Assembly (NCBI GenBank): GCA_947174735.1
Contig: CAMWKC010000045.1
Span: 1 to 11,488 of the forward strand
Source of the DNA: an uncultured Porphyromonadaceae bacterium
GTDB lineage: Bacteria > Bacteroidota > Bacteroidia > Bacteroidales > Muribaculaceae
Direction of reading: 5' to 3'
Length of the DNA: 11,488 bases
Part shown: piece after piece, positions 1 to 7,566 of the stretch
How positions within the stretch are numbered: position 1 is the first letter of the stretch
How the letters are laid out: every line of letters starts with the position of its first letter
The notes under the pieces: model-generated
The model's input: the letters and a program-made list of their open reading frames with translations, nothing else
The model's database searches: none
What the model was told of the DNA's origin: nothing
Made by a program: the position numbers and the translations under genes

Positions 1-1584
1 ACCTTCACGCGGGAAGTCTATCCATTCAGGATGACCGAATTCATTGCCCATAAAGTCAAGATACCCGCCGTTGATAGTAGCTATGGTGACAAGACGTATC
101 ATCTTATGGAGTGCCATACCTCGTGCCACTACACCGTTATCGTCATTCACCATCATGTGCCAGTACATCTCCTTGTCGATAAGACGGAATATAAGCGTCT
201 TATCACCTACAAGAGCCTGGTCGTGGCTCTCGCAATAAGATATTGTCTTCTCGTCGGCGCGACGATTGGTAAGCTCCCAGAATATAGAAGTCGGGTGCCA
301 GTCCTCGTCACGCTTCTCCTTTATCATCTTTATCCAGTAATCAGGCACACCCATAGCCATACGGTAATCGAAGCCGATACCGCCGTCGTCAAACTTCATA
401 GCCAGACCCGGCATACCGCTCATCTCTTCGGCTATAGTGACAGCACGCGGATTGACATCGTGTATCAGTATATTTGCCAATGACAGATAAGTCAGTGCGT
501 TTGTATCCTGCCCTCCGTCATAATAGTCATCATAGCTACCGAAGGCTTTGCCCAAGCCATGGTCATAATAAAGCATCGAGGTGACTCCGTCGAAACGGAA
601 ACCGTCAAATTTGTATTCCTCAAGCCAGAACTTACAGTTTGAAAGCAGGAAGTGAAGCACCGAATTCTTACCGTAGTCAAACAGCAGCGAATCCCATGCC
701 GGATGTTCACGACGGTTATCACCGTAGAAATAAAGGTCATACGAACCGTCAAGACGTCCGAGACCCTCAATTTCATTCTTAACCGCGTGTGAATGAACTA
801 TATCCATAATAACGGCTATACCCATTTCATGAGCGTGATCAATAAGCTCCTTGAGATCATCAGGAGTTCCGAAGCGCGACGAAGCAGCATAAAAACTGCT
901 GACATGATAACCGAACGAGCCGTAATACGGATGTTCCTGTATAGCCATAATCTGTATAGCGTTATAGCCGTCCTTAGCTATACGCGGCAGAGTTTCCTCC
1001 ATAAACTCACGATATGTGCCTACACCCTCTTTCTGCTGGGCCATACCAATGTGACACTCGTAGATAAGAAGTGGTTTCGTATCGGGAGTAAATCTCTTTA
1101 TCTTAAACTCGTAAGGGTGTTCCGGGGCATAGACCTCAGCTGAGAATATCTTAGTGTCAGGGTCTTGTACCACACGGGTAGCGTATGCAGGTATACGTTC
1201 GCCCTGACCGCCGTCCCATGTCACCAGCATCTTGTAGAGGTCTCCGTTATGTAGAGCATCTGCCGGCAAATGCAACTCCCACACACCGTCACCTATATTA
1301 TTCAGACGGTAACGGTCAACATCTTTCCAGTCAGAGAAAGTTCCTATCAGCCAGATATTGGTAGCATTCGGTGCAAACTCACGGAAAGTCCAACTACCGT
1401 CGGACTCACGATGCAGACCGAAATATTTATAGGCGTTTGCGAACTCTGAGAGAGAACCGTCGGTATTGACTGTAAGCTCATGTAATTTGCGGAGCACATC
1501 CTGATGACGTCCTTCGATGGCCGGCGCGAACGGCTCAAGCCAAGGGTCATTGCGCAATATGGCTAATTGTTTCTTTTTTCCCAT
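1..1584 (-). CDS. glgB: 1,4-alpha-glucan branching enzyme, eukaryote-like type (3' end outside the window)
   Basis: Cytoplasmic enzyme that cuts alpha-1,4 glucan chains and rejoins them by alpha-1,6 bonds, making branches in glycogen. The window holds 528 codons from the ATG at 1584 with the frame still open at position 1. Relatives of this type are about 670 residues, so roughly 140 C-terminal residues (mainly the all-beta domain) are missing. An N-terminal CBM48-like domain covers about residues 40-135 (Y-F-G-L-H and F-R-E-F-A-P-N-A motifs). The GH13 barrel follows with all four conserved regions: D-I-V-H-S-H at 261-266, nucleophile D332 in G-F-R-F-D-G, acid/base E386 in A-E-E-M-S-G, and D455 in E-S-H-D-Q. 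The A-E-x-x-S-G-M-P form of region III matches eukaryotic and Bacteroidetes branching enzymes rather than E. coli GlgB. The start lies 57 bp after the upstream ATPase gene on the same strand; no own promoter was recognised, so co-transcription is possible. Confidence 0.96.
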   Translation of the reverse strand, partial: MGKKKQLAILRNDPWLEPFAPAIEGRHQDVLRKLHELTVNTDGSLSEFANAYKYFGLHRESDGSWTFREFAPNATNIWLIGTFSDWKDVDRYRLNNIGDGVWELHLPADALHNGDLYKMLVTWDGGQGERIPAYATRVVQDPDTKIFSAEVYAPEHPYEFKIKRFTPDTKPLLIYECHIGMAQQKEGVGTYREFMEETLPRIAKDGYNAIQIMAIQEHPYYGSFGYHVSSFYAASSRFGTPDDLKELIDHAHEMGIAVIMDIVHSHAVKNEIEGLGRLDGSYDLYFYGDNRREHPAWDSLLFDYGKNSVLHFLLSNCKFWLEEYKFDGFRFDGVTSMLYYDHGLGKAFGSYDDYYDGGQDTNALTYLSLANILIHDVNPRAVTIAEEMSGMPGLAMKFDDGGIGFDYRMAMGVPDYWIKMIKEKRDEDWHPTSIFWELTNRRADEKTISYCESHDQALVGDKTLIFRLIDKEMYWHMMVNDDNGVVARGMALHKMIRLVTIATINGGYLDFMGNEFGHPEWIDFPREG

Positions 1585-1641
1585 TTTGACTGTGTATGTT
1601 TAGTACGGGTTAAAGTTTGCTTATTATATAATTCTATATAA

Positions 1642-3330
1642 TTAACGCTGTTTAGGGTGTTTGTGTTGCGATTTACCCGAGCTTTCGGTCACCTTCGTAC
1701 TCTTATTGCCCTTCACAGTACTCTCTACAGGCACCGGCAACGTAAAGCAGTCCCGTACAGCCGCTGCCAGGTCACGGCTCCAACGATCATGTCCGCGCAA
1801 TGCATCAAGTACGCCGTTGATATATTCATCACGATTTTTATACCCTAACAGCGTAGCCACTCCGCTGTCACCAAGCATAGGCTTATGATTAAATACTTTC
1901 AATATTCCGGCATAGTTACCGGTAGTTACCATAGTCTTAAATTCCTTCACCAGATTATTATATAACTCACGCGGTCTCAGACGTTCCACAAGACGTGACA
2001 GATGAAGCTCCATGGCGGTAATACAACTGAAACGGGCATCTATTTTACATTCCGCCTCACGTTTGACACGGTAACGCACATGTTGAAGAGCCTGTTCCTC
2101 TATACGATGTTTGAAAACATTGAGTACCGTCCGTTTTACACGTCCCAGCACCTTGTCCACGTTACGGCCGCGCATTTCGGCCATAACTCTTATCACGCCT
2201 TCTGTAAGAAAGATATTCTCGACTTCAGCTACCTCAGGCACATCAATACCTTTGCGCCGCAGGTAGGCGACTTCAATGTCAGTACGTCTGTCACGATCTA
2301 CTATGCCATGACTGTCAAGATGATGCATCGGACGTAAAGAGCCGAACGTGCGTGTGGCCTCAATCACTCTGTCACATGAGCCTAACGGCCGCACCGTATA
2401 GTCAGAAAAGACGAGGGCATAGAGACGTGCGTCAATACTACGTTCGGCATCGCCTTCTATAAACAGTACCGGTTTCCGCGTACCTATAAGGTCTATGAAA
2501 AAATCATCAGTCAGACGACTGGCCGGCAACATTTCGTAATCCCATGTATGGGCAGAAGCATCATAACTTTTGACCCATATTATGACATTGGCTGTACGTG
2601 AATTTACAAAATCCACATCTACCGAGTCATAAATAAAACGGCAGTCAGGACGGAGTCTTTCAAGCGAAGTCCAAAGATTATTGAGTATAGCCGGATGTAC
2701 AAACAGTGTAGGTTCTTCGACAAATACCACTGCGCCTTGCGGTGCGTAAAGCACCGCTGCTATATGATACAGTACCGTACGTTCTCCACGGCTCAGACGC
2801 CGTGTATCAATAAGGTCTGACCCGGCAGAAGTTTCAAACATAAGTGACCCGGCGGCACGCACTATACGGTTAGAAGGGAAGATACGCTCCCAAAGACTGC
2901 GCAACGTATCAAGACGTGTCGGAGTAGTGTCCGGCGGCAATTTTTCCCCTTGATTAAGTCGTATCTTCAGGTCAAGGAGATGTTCAAATTCATCAGTAAG
3001 AAGCAGACATACCAGCCTGTCGAGATCTGTCAGTGCGTCAGCACGCAGATATGGTCTCTCGGCTGCCATACGCTTGTACTGTTCAGCTACCGAACCGGAT
3101 GCACTGACAGACTGTGCAGTATTACCTTCATCGCAACTACAGTTGTGATGACCGTAAAAGGCTTCAAGCGCCGACAGCCGATAAGCCCGATTACCGCAGG
3201 CAGCTATCATGTATTGCATGAAACTGCTCTTTCCGGCACCGGCAGCGCCTACTAAGGTTATCTGACGTGCTTCAGGCAGTACAGGCGCCGCACTGCTATC
3301 CGGACGCGGAGGTAACGTTATAAGATTCAT
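1642..3330 (-). CDS. AAA/ABC-type ATPase fused to a C-terminal DUF4435 (TOPRIM-like) domain
   Basis: 562 residues, two parts. The N-terminal ATPase (about 1-275) has a Walker A loop G-A-A-G-A-G-K-S-S at 28-36 (K34), an ABC-type signature L-S-R-G-E at 179-183, and a Walker B region V-V-F-V-E-E-P at 201-207 followed by H212-P213, the layout of OLD/SMC-like single ATPases. From about 284 a DUF4435-like domain follows: K-P-V-L-F-I-E-G at 286-293 carries the TOPRIM-type glutamate E292, and H-G-I-V-D-R-D at 341-347 carries D345 and D347. The tail after 535 is Lys/Ser-rich and probably disordered. The same domain pair forms the PARIS phage defence system, in which AriA is the ATPase and AriB the DUF4435 nuclease, also known as fusions. 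Defence function here is inference: neighbours are housekeeping and the gene has normal base composition. It could instead be a conserved Bacteroidales protein with another job. The domain call is firm; the role is unknown. Confidence 0.88.
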   Translation of the reverse strand: MNLITLPPRPDSSAAPVLPEARQITLVGAAGAGKSSFMQYMIAACGNRAYRLSALEAFYGHHNCSCDEGNTAQSVSASGSVAEQYKRMAAERPYLRADALTDLDRLVCLLLTDEFEHLLDLKIRLNQGEKLPPDTTPTRLDTLRSLWERIFPSNRIVRAAGSLMFETSAGSDLIDTRRLSRGERTVLYHIAAVLYAPQGAVVFVEEPTLFVHPAILNNLWTSLERLRPDCRFIYDSVDVDFVNSRTANVIIWVKSYDASAHTWDYEMLPASRLTDDFFIDLIGTRKPVLFIEGDAERSIDARLYALVFSDYTVRPLGSCDRVIEATRTFGSLRPMHHLDSHGIVDRDRRTDIEVAYLRRKGIDVPEVAEVENIFLTEGVIRVMAEMRGRNVDKVLGRVKRTVLNVFKHRIEEQALQHVRYRVKREAECKIDARFSCITAMELHLSRLVERLRPRELYNNLVKEFKTMVTTGNYAGILKVFNHKPMLGDSGVATLLGYKNRDEYINGVLDALRGHDRWSRDLAAAVRDCFTLPVPVESTVKGNKSTKVTESSGKSQHKHPKQR

Positions 3331-3529
3331 ATAAGTAAATTTGAATTAAGTAGCTCTTAAAATTTAAAGAGTGTCCCTGAAAATATATCGTTTGACTTTT
3401 AACGCTACTTACAGTTTAGATTATTATATACTGTCAGAGTTTAGTTAGATTTTCATTAAAGCAGTATCTTCATCACAATCTGTTTCCATTCTCCGAGCAA
3501 GCCATTCAGAATTTTTCAATTCTTTTTAT

Positions 3530-3537
3530 TAACTTTG
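3530..3537 (+). promoter_or_regulatory. Putative promoter -7 box for the ADP-ribosylglycohydrolase-menA-dnaB run
   Basis: TAACTTTG matches the Bacteroidetes -7 consensus TAnnTTTG exactly, 57 bp before the ATG at 3595. No convincing -33 TTTG is present at the usual spacing, so the call rests on one box. The remainder of this 264-bp divergent intergenic region (3331-3594) is AT-rich. No clear promoter for the leftward ATPase gene, no hairpin and no small gene could be recognised in it. Confidence 0.5.
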
Positions 3538-3594
3538 CCGTCACTCTCTCTTAATTATTCCTCCCTTTCACCTCAATGACTCATATCATACAGT

Positions 3595-4548
3595 ATGAAT
3601 GACATTTACCGCCAGCGCCTTTTAGGAGGCTTTATGGGTTATGCTATCGGCAATGCTCTTGGTCTGGGCACTGAGTTCATGACCTCTGATGAAGCCGCTA
3701 TACGCTATCCGCAGGGACTAACCGACTACAGCCAGATAATACGTGACGCCCATCGCAGCCAGTGGCAACGCGGCGATATCACCAACGATACACGGATATT
3801 ACTGCATATAGTTGAAGAAATTATCCGACAAGGCAGGCTGGACCAACAGGCTATAGCCCGCCGACTTGTAGAGTGGTATGACGATGACCATACCACTGAC
3901 CATATACCTTGTATACGCTGGTGTCTTTCAGATTCCGAATATACCTCAGACCCTGTCGGCACTACACGCAAGGTGTGGAGTCAGATGGGCCATTTTGACT
4001 CTACCAATGAAGCAATCGGCCGTGGTATTTTAGGGGCGACCATGCACAATAATCCACGCGAAACAACAGCCGCTCTCATACGTCTTACACACTATGGCAC
4101 ACGTTGTATGTGCACAGCCCACATGGTAGGTCACATGGCCTATGACTTGTTATGGCACGGTCATGTCACTCCGATTGAAGCGCTTACAAGTCTGGCACGG
4201 AATTTCGATGAAACTATAGTACCTTATTTATATCGTGCATACGAGGGTACACTTGCTGACCTTCAACTCGACGATGAGGATCTTTGCAATGATGCCGCCC
4301 ACACAATGATGGCAGCCCTATGGCCGCTGTGGCACTGTAATTCGGCTGAAGAGACCCTTCATACAATAGTAATGGCCGCTGGCGACGCCGACACCAATGC
4401 CTCGGCAGCAATGGCTCTGGCCGGTATAAGGTATGGTTACGACGCACTTCCGAAACACCTTATTGAAGGTCTGATCGAACGTGAAAGAATTGAGAATCTG
4501 GCACACCGCTGGAGTGATTTCGTACTTGCCGATTTAGACAGCCATTGA
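3595..4548 (+). CDS. ADP-ribosylglycohydrolase-family protein (DraG/ARH fold)
   Basis: 317 residues, the normal length for this all-helical, di-metal hydrolase family, which removes ADP-ribose from proteins or from small ADP-ribosylated compounds. Visible family motifs: G-N-A-L-G at 19-23 (usually G-D-A-L-G), E27 in G-T-E-F-M, T-N-D-T at 63-66 (usually T-D-D-T, metal ligands), G-R-G-I-L-G-A at 142-148, and G-D-A-D-T at 263-267 (the second metal-binding set, with D264, D266 and T267). Two aspartates expected in the first half are asparagine here (N20, N64). This may define a subfamily rather than an inactive enzyme, since the second set is intact. Substrate is unknown. It is the first gene of a tight plus-strand run: menA starts 14 bp after its stop. 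The ATG at 3595 places the conserved L-L-G-G-F-M-G motif about nine residues from the start, as is usual. Confidence 0.9.
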   Translation: MNDIYRQRLLGGFMGYAIGNALGLGTEFMTSDEAAIRYPQGLTDYSQIIRDAHRSQWQRGDITNDTRILLHIVEEIIRQGRLDQQAIARRLVEWYDDDHTTDHIPCIRWCLSDSEYTSDPVGTTRKVWSQMGHFDSTNEAIGRGILGATMHNNPRETTAALIRLTHYGTRCMCTAHMVGHMAYDLLWHGHVTPIEALTSLARNFDETIVPYLYRAYEGTLADLQLDDEDLCNDAAHTMMAALWPLWHCNSAEETLHTIVMAAGDADTNASAAMALAGIRYGYDALPKHLIEGLIERERIENLAHRWSDFVLADLDSH

Positions 4549-4562
4549 TAATTAAAACGTGT

Positions 4563-5468
4563 ATGTCTTCTCCTTCCGCTTTCAGGCCATGGCTTGAGGC
4601 CATGCGTCTGCGCACTTTACCTGTCAGTGTGGCCGGTGTTCTGGCCGGATGTGCCTGTGCACTGGCTGTCGGCAGTTTCGCCTGGCCTCAGGCCCTGATA
4701 TGCCTGTTTTTTGCCGTAGGCGCACAGATAGCCTCTAACTTCGCTAATGAGTATTATGATTACCGCAACGGACTCGACCGGAAGGGACGGGAAGGCTTTC
4801 GGCGAGGTGTAACCGAAGGTGACATTTCTCCCAAGGCAATGTTATACGCCACTTACGGTGTACTTGGTTTCACATGCCTGCTCGGACTGTCATTGATATG
4901 GTGGGGAGGATGGTGGCTTATAGCCGTCGGTATAGCTGTGGCAGTATTTGCAGTAGCTTACAGCACCGGACCGTGGCCTTTATCACATCACGGACTGGGT
5001 GATGTGGCGGTACTGGTGTTTTTCGGTATTGTGCCTGTTACCTTTACGGCATGGCTTCAGGCACCGGACTATGAGGTGTGGCGATTAGCGCTTCCGACCG
5101 GTGTGGCGGTAGGTCTGTTAGCGGTTAATGTACTGATTGTAAATAACTATCGCGATGTAGACGATGACCGGTCTGTGGGTAAGCACACTACAGTAGTTAT
5201 CTTCGGACGCCATGCGATGAGCATAGTTTACCTGATTGATTTAATAGTGGCTTCTATCCTCATTGACATAATTATGATGCATACAGCCGTACCATTATGG
5301 ATTTCTTTCGTACCGCCCGGTTTTTGTTTTGGACGAAGCTATTTCTGTTGGCAGGAATTGCGTCGAAACAACGGTTCCGGTCTCAATCCTGTACTTAAAC
5401 TCACAGCGATGAGCTTGCTGATCACCTGTATATCAATGGTGATACTCTGTGCTATCTGGCAGGGCTGA
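4563..5468 (+). CDS. menA: 1,4-dihydroxy-2-naphthoate polyprenyltransferase (MenA)
   Basis: Inner-membrane UbiA-family enzyme that attaches the polyprenyl tail to 1,4-dihydroxy-2-naphthoate, giving demethylmenaquinone on the way to menaquinone. 301 residues, the usual length, with about eight or nine hydrophobic helices. The two prenyl-diphosphate/Mg sites are present: N-E-Y-Y-D-Y-R-N-G-L-D at 62-72 (D66, D72) and N-N-Y-R-D-V-D-D-D at 194-202, followed by the G-K-H-T-T element typical of MenA. The W-L-E-A-M-R-L-R-T-L-P N-terminus is also characteristic. The frame is open back to a TTG at 4545 that overlaps the upstream stop. The ATG at 4563 is preferred because it gives the usual N-terminus and needs no rare start. 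dnaB begins 37 bp downstream, so the two are probably co-transcribed. Presence of menA implies menaquinone-based electron transfer, as in fumarate-respiring Bacteroidales. Confidence 0.95.
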   Translation: MSSPSAFRPWLEAMRLRTLPVSVAGVLAGCACALAVGSFAWPQALICLFFAVGAQIASNFANEYYDYRNGLDRKGREGFRRGVTEGDISPKAMLYATYGVLGFTCLLGLSLIWWGGWWLIAVGIAVAVFAVAYSTGPWPLSHHGLGDVAVLVFFGIVPVTFTAWLQAPDYEVWRLALPTGVAVGLLAVNVLIVNNYRDVDDDRSVGKHTTVVIFGRHAMSIVYLIDLIVASILIDIIMMHTAVPLWISFVPPGFCFGRSYFCWQELRRNNGSGLNPVLKLTAMSLLITCISMVILCAIWQG

Positions 5469-5505
5469 TTACCAATCGAACTATTACATAACCTCTTCAT
5501 ACGTC

Positions 5506-7083
5506 ATGGACGACAACCGACGCTCATATAACTCACGCCGCCCTCAGCAGCCGATAACCGACTCAATGGGTAAACTGCCACCTCGGGATACAGATCTTGA
5601 AGAGGCGGTATTGGGTGCGCTTATGCTTGAGAAAGACGCTTATATGAACGTCTGTGACATACTGACACCGGAGAGTTTCTATGACCCGGCCAATCAGAAG
5701 ATTTATGATGCTATACAGACTCTCGGTTTCAACCAGCGCCCTATCGACATGCTGACCGTTACCGAACAGTTGCGTCAGAACGGCACTCTGAATGAAGTCG
5801 GCGGAGCGTTCCGCGTCACGCAGCTTACTACAAGTGTCTTTTCAGCAGCCAACATAGAATATCACGCCAAAATTATAGCTCAGAAATATCTGGCACGTCG
5901 TCTCATCAGTTTCGCAGTTGATATAGAGACCAAAGCTTTCGACGAGAGCAACGATGTTGACGATTTGCTTCAGCAGGCTGAAGGCAGTTTATTCAACATA
6001 TCTCAGACTCAATTAAAACGCGATGTCACTCAGATAGACCCGGTACTTAATCTCGCACTCGAACAGATACAGACAGCAGCCAACACTACTACAGGTTTAT
6101 CCGGTTTGTCGACAGGTTATTCCGACCTTGACCGTATGACGTCTGGATGGCAGAACTCGGACCTTATCATTATCGCCGCACGTCCGGCAATGGGTAAGAC
6201 GGCTTTCGTATTGTCAATGGCAAAGAATATGGCTATTGATTATAACATACCTATTGCCATATTTACCCTTGAGATGGCTAACGTTCAGTTGGTGAAGCGT
6301 CTTATAAGTAATGTAGCCGAACTCGAGGGAGAAAAGATAAAAAGCGGACAGCTTTCGCCTGAAGAATGGGACCGCCTTAACAACCGCCTGCGTTCTGTAT
6401 ATAGTGCTCCGCTCTATCTCGATGAGACACCTGGTCTCTCAATAACGGAACTGCGTACTAAGGCACGCCGTCTGGTACGTGAACGCGGAGTCAAAATGAT
6501 AATGATTGATTACCTTCAGCTTATGAATGCCTCGGGCATGAAGCTCGGCAGTCGAGAACAGGAGGTCAGCACCATATCTCGTTCACTAAAGGCTCTTGCC
6601 AAAGAGCTGAATATACCTATCATAGCTCTCTCCCAGCTCAACCGTTCTACTGAGACCCGTGAGGATAAACGCCCCGTACTTTCCGACTTACGCGAATCCG
6701 GCGCTATAGAGCAGGACGCGGACATAGTATGTTTCATACACCGTCCCGAATACTATACAAAAAGCGGCGAAGACGCTAACGGCAATGACATACGCGGACT
6801 TGCCGAACTCATCATAGCAAAGCACCGAAGCGGTGCCGTCGGTGATGTCAAACTACGCTTCGTTTCAAAATTCGCCAAATTCGAGAACTGGGAAGAGGGG
6901 TATCGTATGATGAAACAGACACTCAGCGACTCAACTGTCAAACTTGAAAGCCGTATGAACAACACTCCGGGACAGCCTCCGGCAGCTGGCTCCGGCGGCT
7001 TCAATTTCACTCCCAATACTCTCTCGACTCCCGGTATGCCTGATCTCTCTCCCGGACCAAACGACGCAGATTTCCCTTTCTGA
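5506..7083 (+). CDS. dnaB: Replicative DNA helicase DnaB
   Basis: Ring-shaped hexameric helicase that unwinds DNA at the replication fork and recruits primase. 525 residues. The N-terminal helical domain spans about 25-130 (L-E-E-A-V-L-G-A-L-M-L). The RecA-like C-terminal motor has A-R-P-A-M-G-K-T at 225-232 (Walker A, K231), the F-T-L-E-M glutamate E256, M-I-D-Y-L-Q-L at 333-339 (Walker B, D335), the S-Q-L-N-R element near 376-380, the R-E-S-G-A-I-E-Q-D-A-D element at 396-406, and K-H-R at 439-441 with the probable arginine finger R441. A flexible Pro/Gly/Ser-rich tail of about 40 residues follows the motor and ends in D-A-D-F-P-F, resembling the acidic tip of SSB. The frame extends upstream to a GTG at 5449 inside menA. 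The ATG at 5506 is preferred because the 19 extra residues overlap menA and look unlike the family. Confidence 0.97.
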   Translation: MDDNRRSYNSRRPQQPITDSMGKLPPRDTDLEEAVLGALMLEKDAYMNVCDILTPESFYDPANQKIYDAIQTLGFNQRPIDMLTVTEQLRQNGTLNEVGGAFRVTQLTTSVFSAANIEYHAKIIAQKYLARRLISFAVDIETKAFDESNDVDDLLQQAEGSLFNISQTQLKRDVTQIDPVLNLALEQIQTAANTTTGLSGLSTGYSDLDRMTSGWQNSDLIIIAARPAMGKTAFVLSMAKNMAIDYNIPIAIFTLEMANVQLVKRLISNVAELEGEKIKSGQLSPEEWDRLNNRLRSVYSAPLYLDETPGLSITELRTKARRLVRERGVKMIMIDYLQLMNASGMKLGSREQEVSTISRSLKALAKELNIPIIALSQLNRSTETREDKRPVLSDLRESGAIEQDADIVCFIHRPEYYTKSGEDANGNDIRGLAELIIAKHRSGAVGDVKLRFVSKFAKFENWEEGYRMMKQTLSDSTVKLESRMNNTPGQPPAAGSGGFNFTPNTLSTPGMPDLSPGPNDADFPF

Positions 7084-7170
7084 AAGTTATTTAAAGGAAT
7101 TTTCAGACGTAAAAAAATAGTAAAGATTAAAATGATAAAAGGGAAATGTGAATTTTCGTGAACTACTATG

Positions 7171-7220
7171 CCATAACCTTTGTTAAAGATATAAAAAAAT
7201 CAAAAAACACAAGGTTATGG
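7171..7220. repeat. Perfect 10-bp inverted repeat overlapping a start codon
   Basis: CCATAACCTT at 7171-7180 is the exact reverse complement of AAGGTTATGG at 7211-7220, separated by a 30-bp A-rich spacer. Allowing one bulged base (7210), the pairing extends four more pairs (7181-7184 with 7206-7209). The right arm contains the ATG at 7217-7219. If both arms are transcribed, an RNA hairpin would bury the start codon. The left arm also carries TAACCTTTG (7174-7182), close to a -7 box but with one extra base. If transcription starts just after it, the repeat could instead act as a DNA operator. Confidence 0.6.
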
Positions 7221-7453
7221 ATAAGAACGCAAACAATCTCAGAAACAATCAAGGCGCCAACCAGACGGATAACGCCGACATAATCGCCCAGAGCCTTACG
7301 GCAGAAGGCAAAAATCGTAAACGTATGTCAACACGTCGTACTAACAAACTTTGGATCTGGCTTGGAGTGCTGGTCCTGATAGTAATTCTGCTGTGGTGGA
7401 TCTTCAGTATCGGTCTGCTTGAAGATTCAGCAGGTGTTATCAACGGTAATTGA
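7217..7453 (+). CDS. Small single-pass membrane protein, unknown function
   Basis: 78 residues, not a recognised family. Residues 1-34 are polar and Asn/Gln-rich. A basic stretch follows (K-N-R-K-R-M-S-T-R-R-T-N-K, 32-44), then one strongly hydrophobic helix at about 46-66 (L-W-I-W-L-G-V-L-V-L-I-V-I-L-L-W-W-I-F), and a short mildly acidic tail ending in G-N-G-N-stop. By the positive-inside rule the N-terminus should be cytoplasmic. The distribution of hydrophobicity and the terminator just after it support a real gene. It lies 133 bp after dnaB and may have its own control through the inverted repeat over its start. A poor Shine-Dalgarno-like AAGG lies just before the ATG. Confidence 0.7.
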   Translation: MDKNANNLRNNQGANQTDNADIIAQSLTAEGKNRKRMSTRRTNKLWIWLGVLVLIVILLWWIFSIGLLEDSAGVINGN

Positions 7454-7495
7454 TAATGTCAGTTATTCTTAGCAGGAGAATATAACGAAAGCAGA

Positions 7496-7551
7496 AAAAC
7501 ATCCGTCCCCCCGCTGACGCCTCTGAGCGTTAACGGGGGGCCGGATGTTTT
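7496..7551. terminator. Strong bidirectional hairpin terminator
   Basis: The outer stem pairs AAAACATCCG (7496-7505) with CGGATGTTTT (7542-7551). After one mismatch, CCCCCCG (7507-7513) pairs with CGGGGGG (7534-7540). After another mismatch, six further pairs (7515-7520 with 7527-7532, one G-T wobble) close on the six-base loop CTCTGA. Both flanks end in A/T runs (TTTT on the plus side, TTTTT read on the minus side), so it can stop transcription from the small membrane gene and from the convergent rpmH. Confidence 0.9.
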
Positions 7552-7566
7552 GGAGAAGGAGCTTTG

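Noticed and set aside
31-483. Plus-strand 150-codon reading frame opposite glgB
   Set aside because: His/Val-rich shadow with no family likeness; the minus strand encodes the catalytic barrel of the branching enzyme.
1625-1643. Tandem TATATAATT repeat between the ATPase gene and glgB
   Set aside because: Two copies of a nine-base AT-only word in an AT-rich gap are easily explained by chance.
2002-2337. Plus-strand 111-codon reading frame opposite the ATPase-DUF4435 gene
   Set aside because: It mirrors the DUF4435 coding strand and shows no start signal or recognisable domain.
4545-4562. TTG start for MenA overlapping the previous stop
   Set aside because: An ATG six codons later gives the typical MenA N-terminus.
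5449-5505. N-terminal extension of DnaB from a GTG inside menA
   Set aside because: It overlaps menA by 20 bp, and the ATG at 5506 gives the usual DnaB start.
7080-7106. Possible hairpin after dnaB (CTGAAA with TTTCAG)
   Set aside because: Only six pairs, AT-rich and without a T run, so not a supported terminator.
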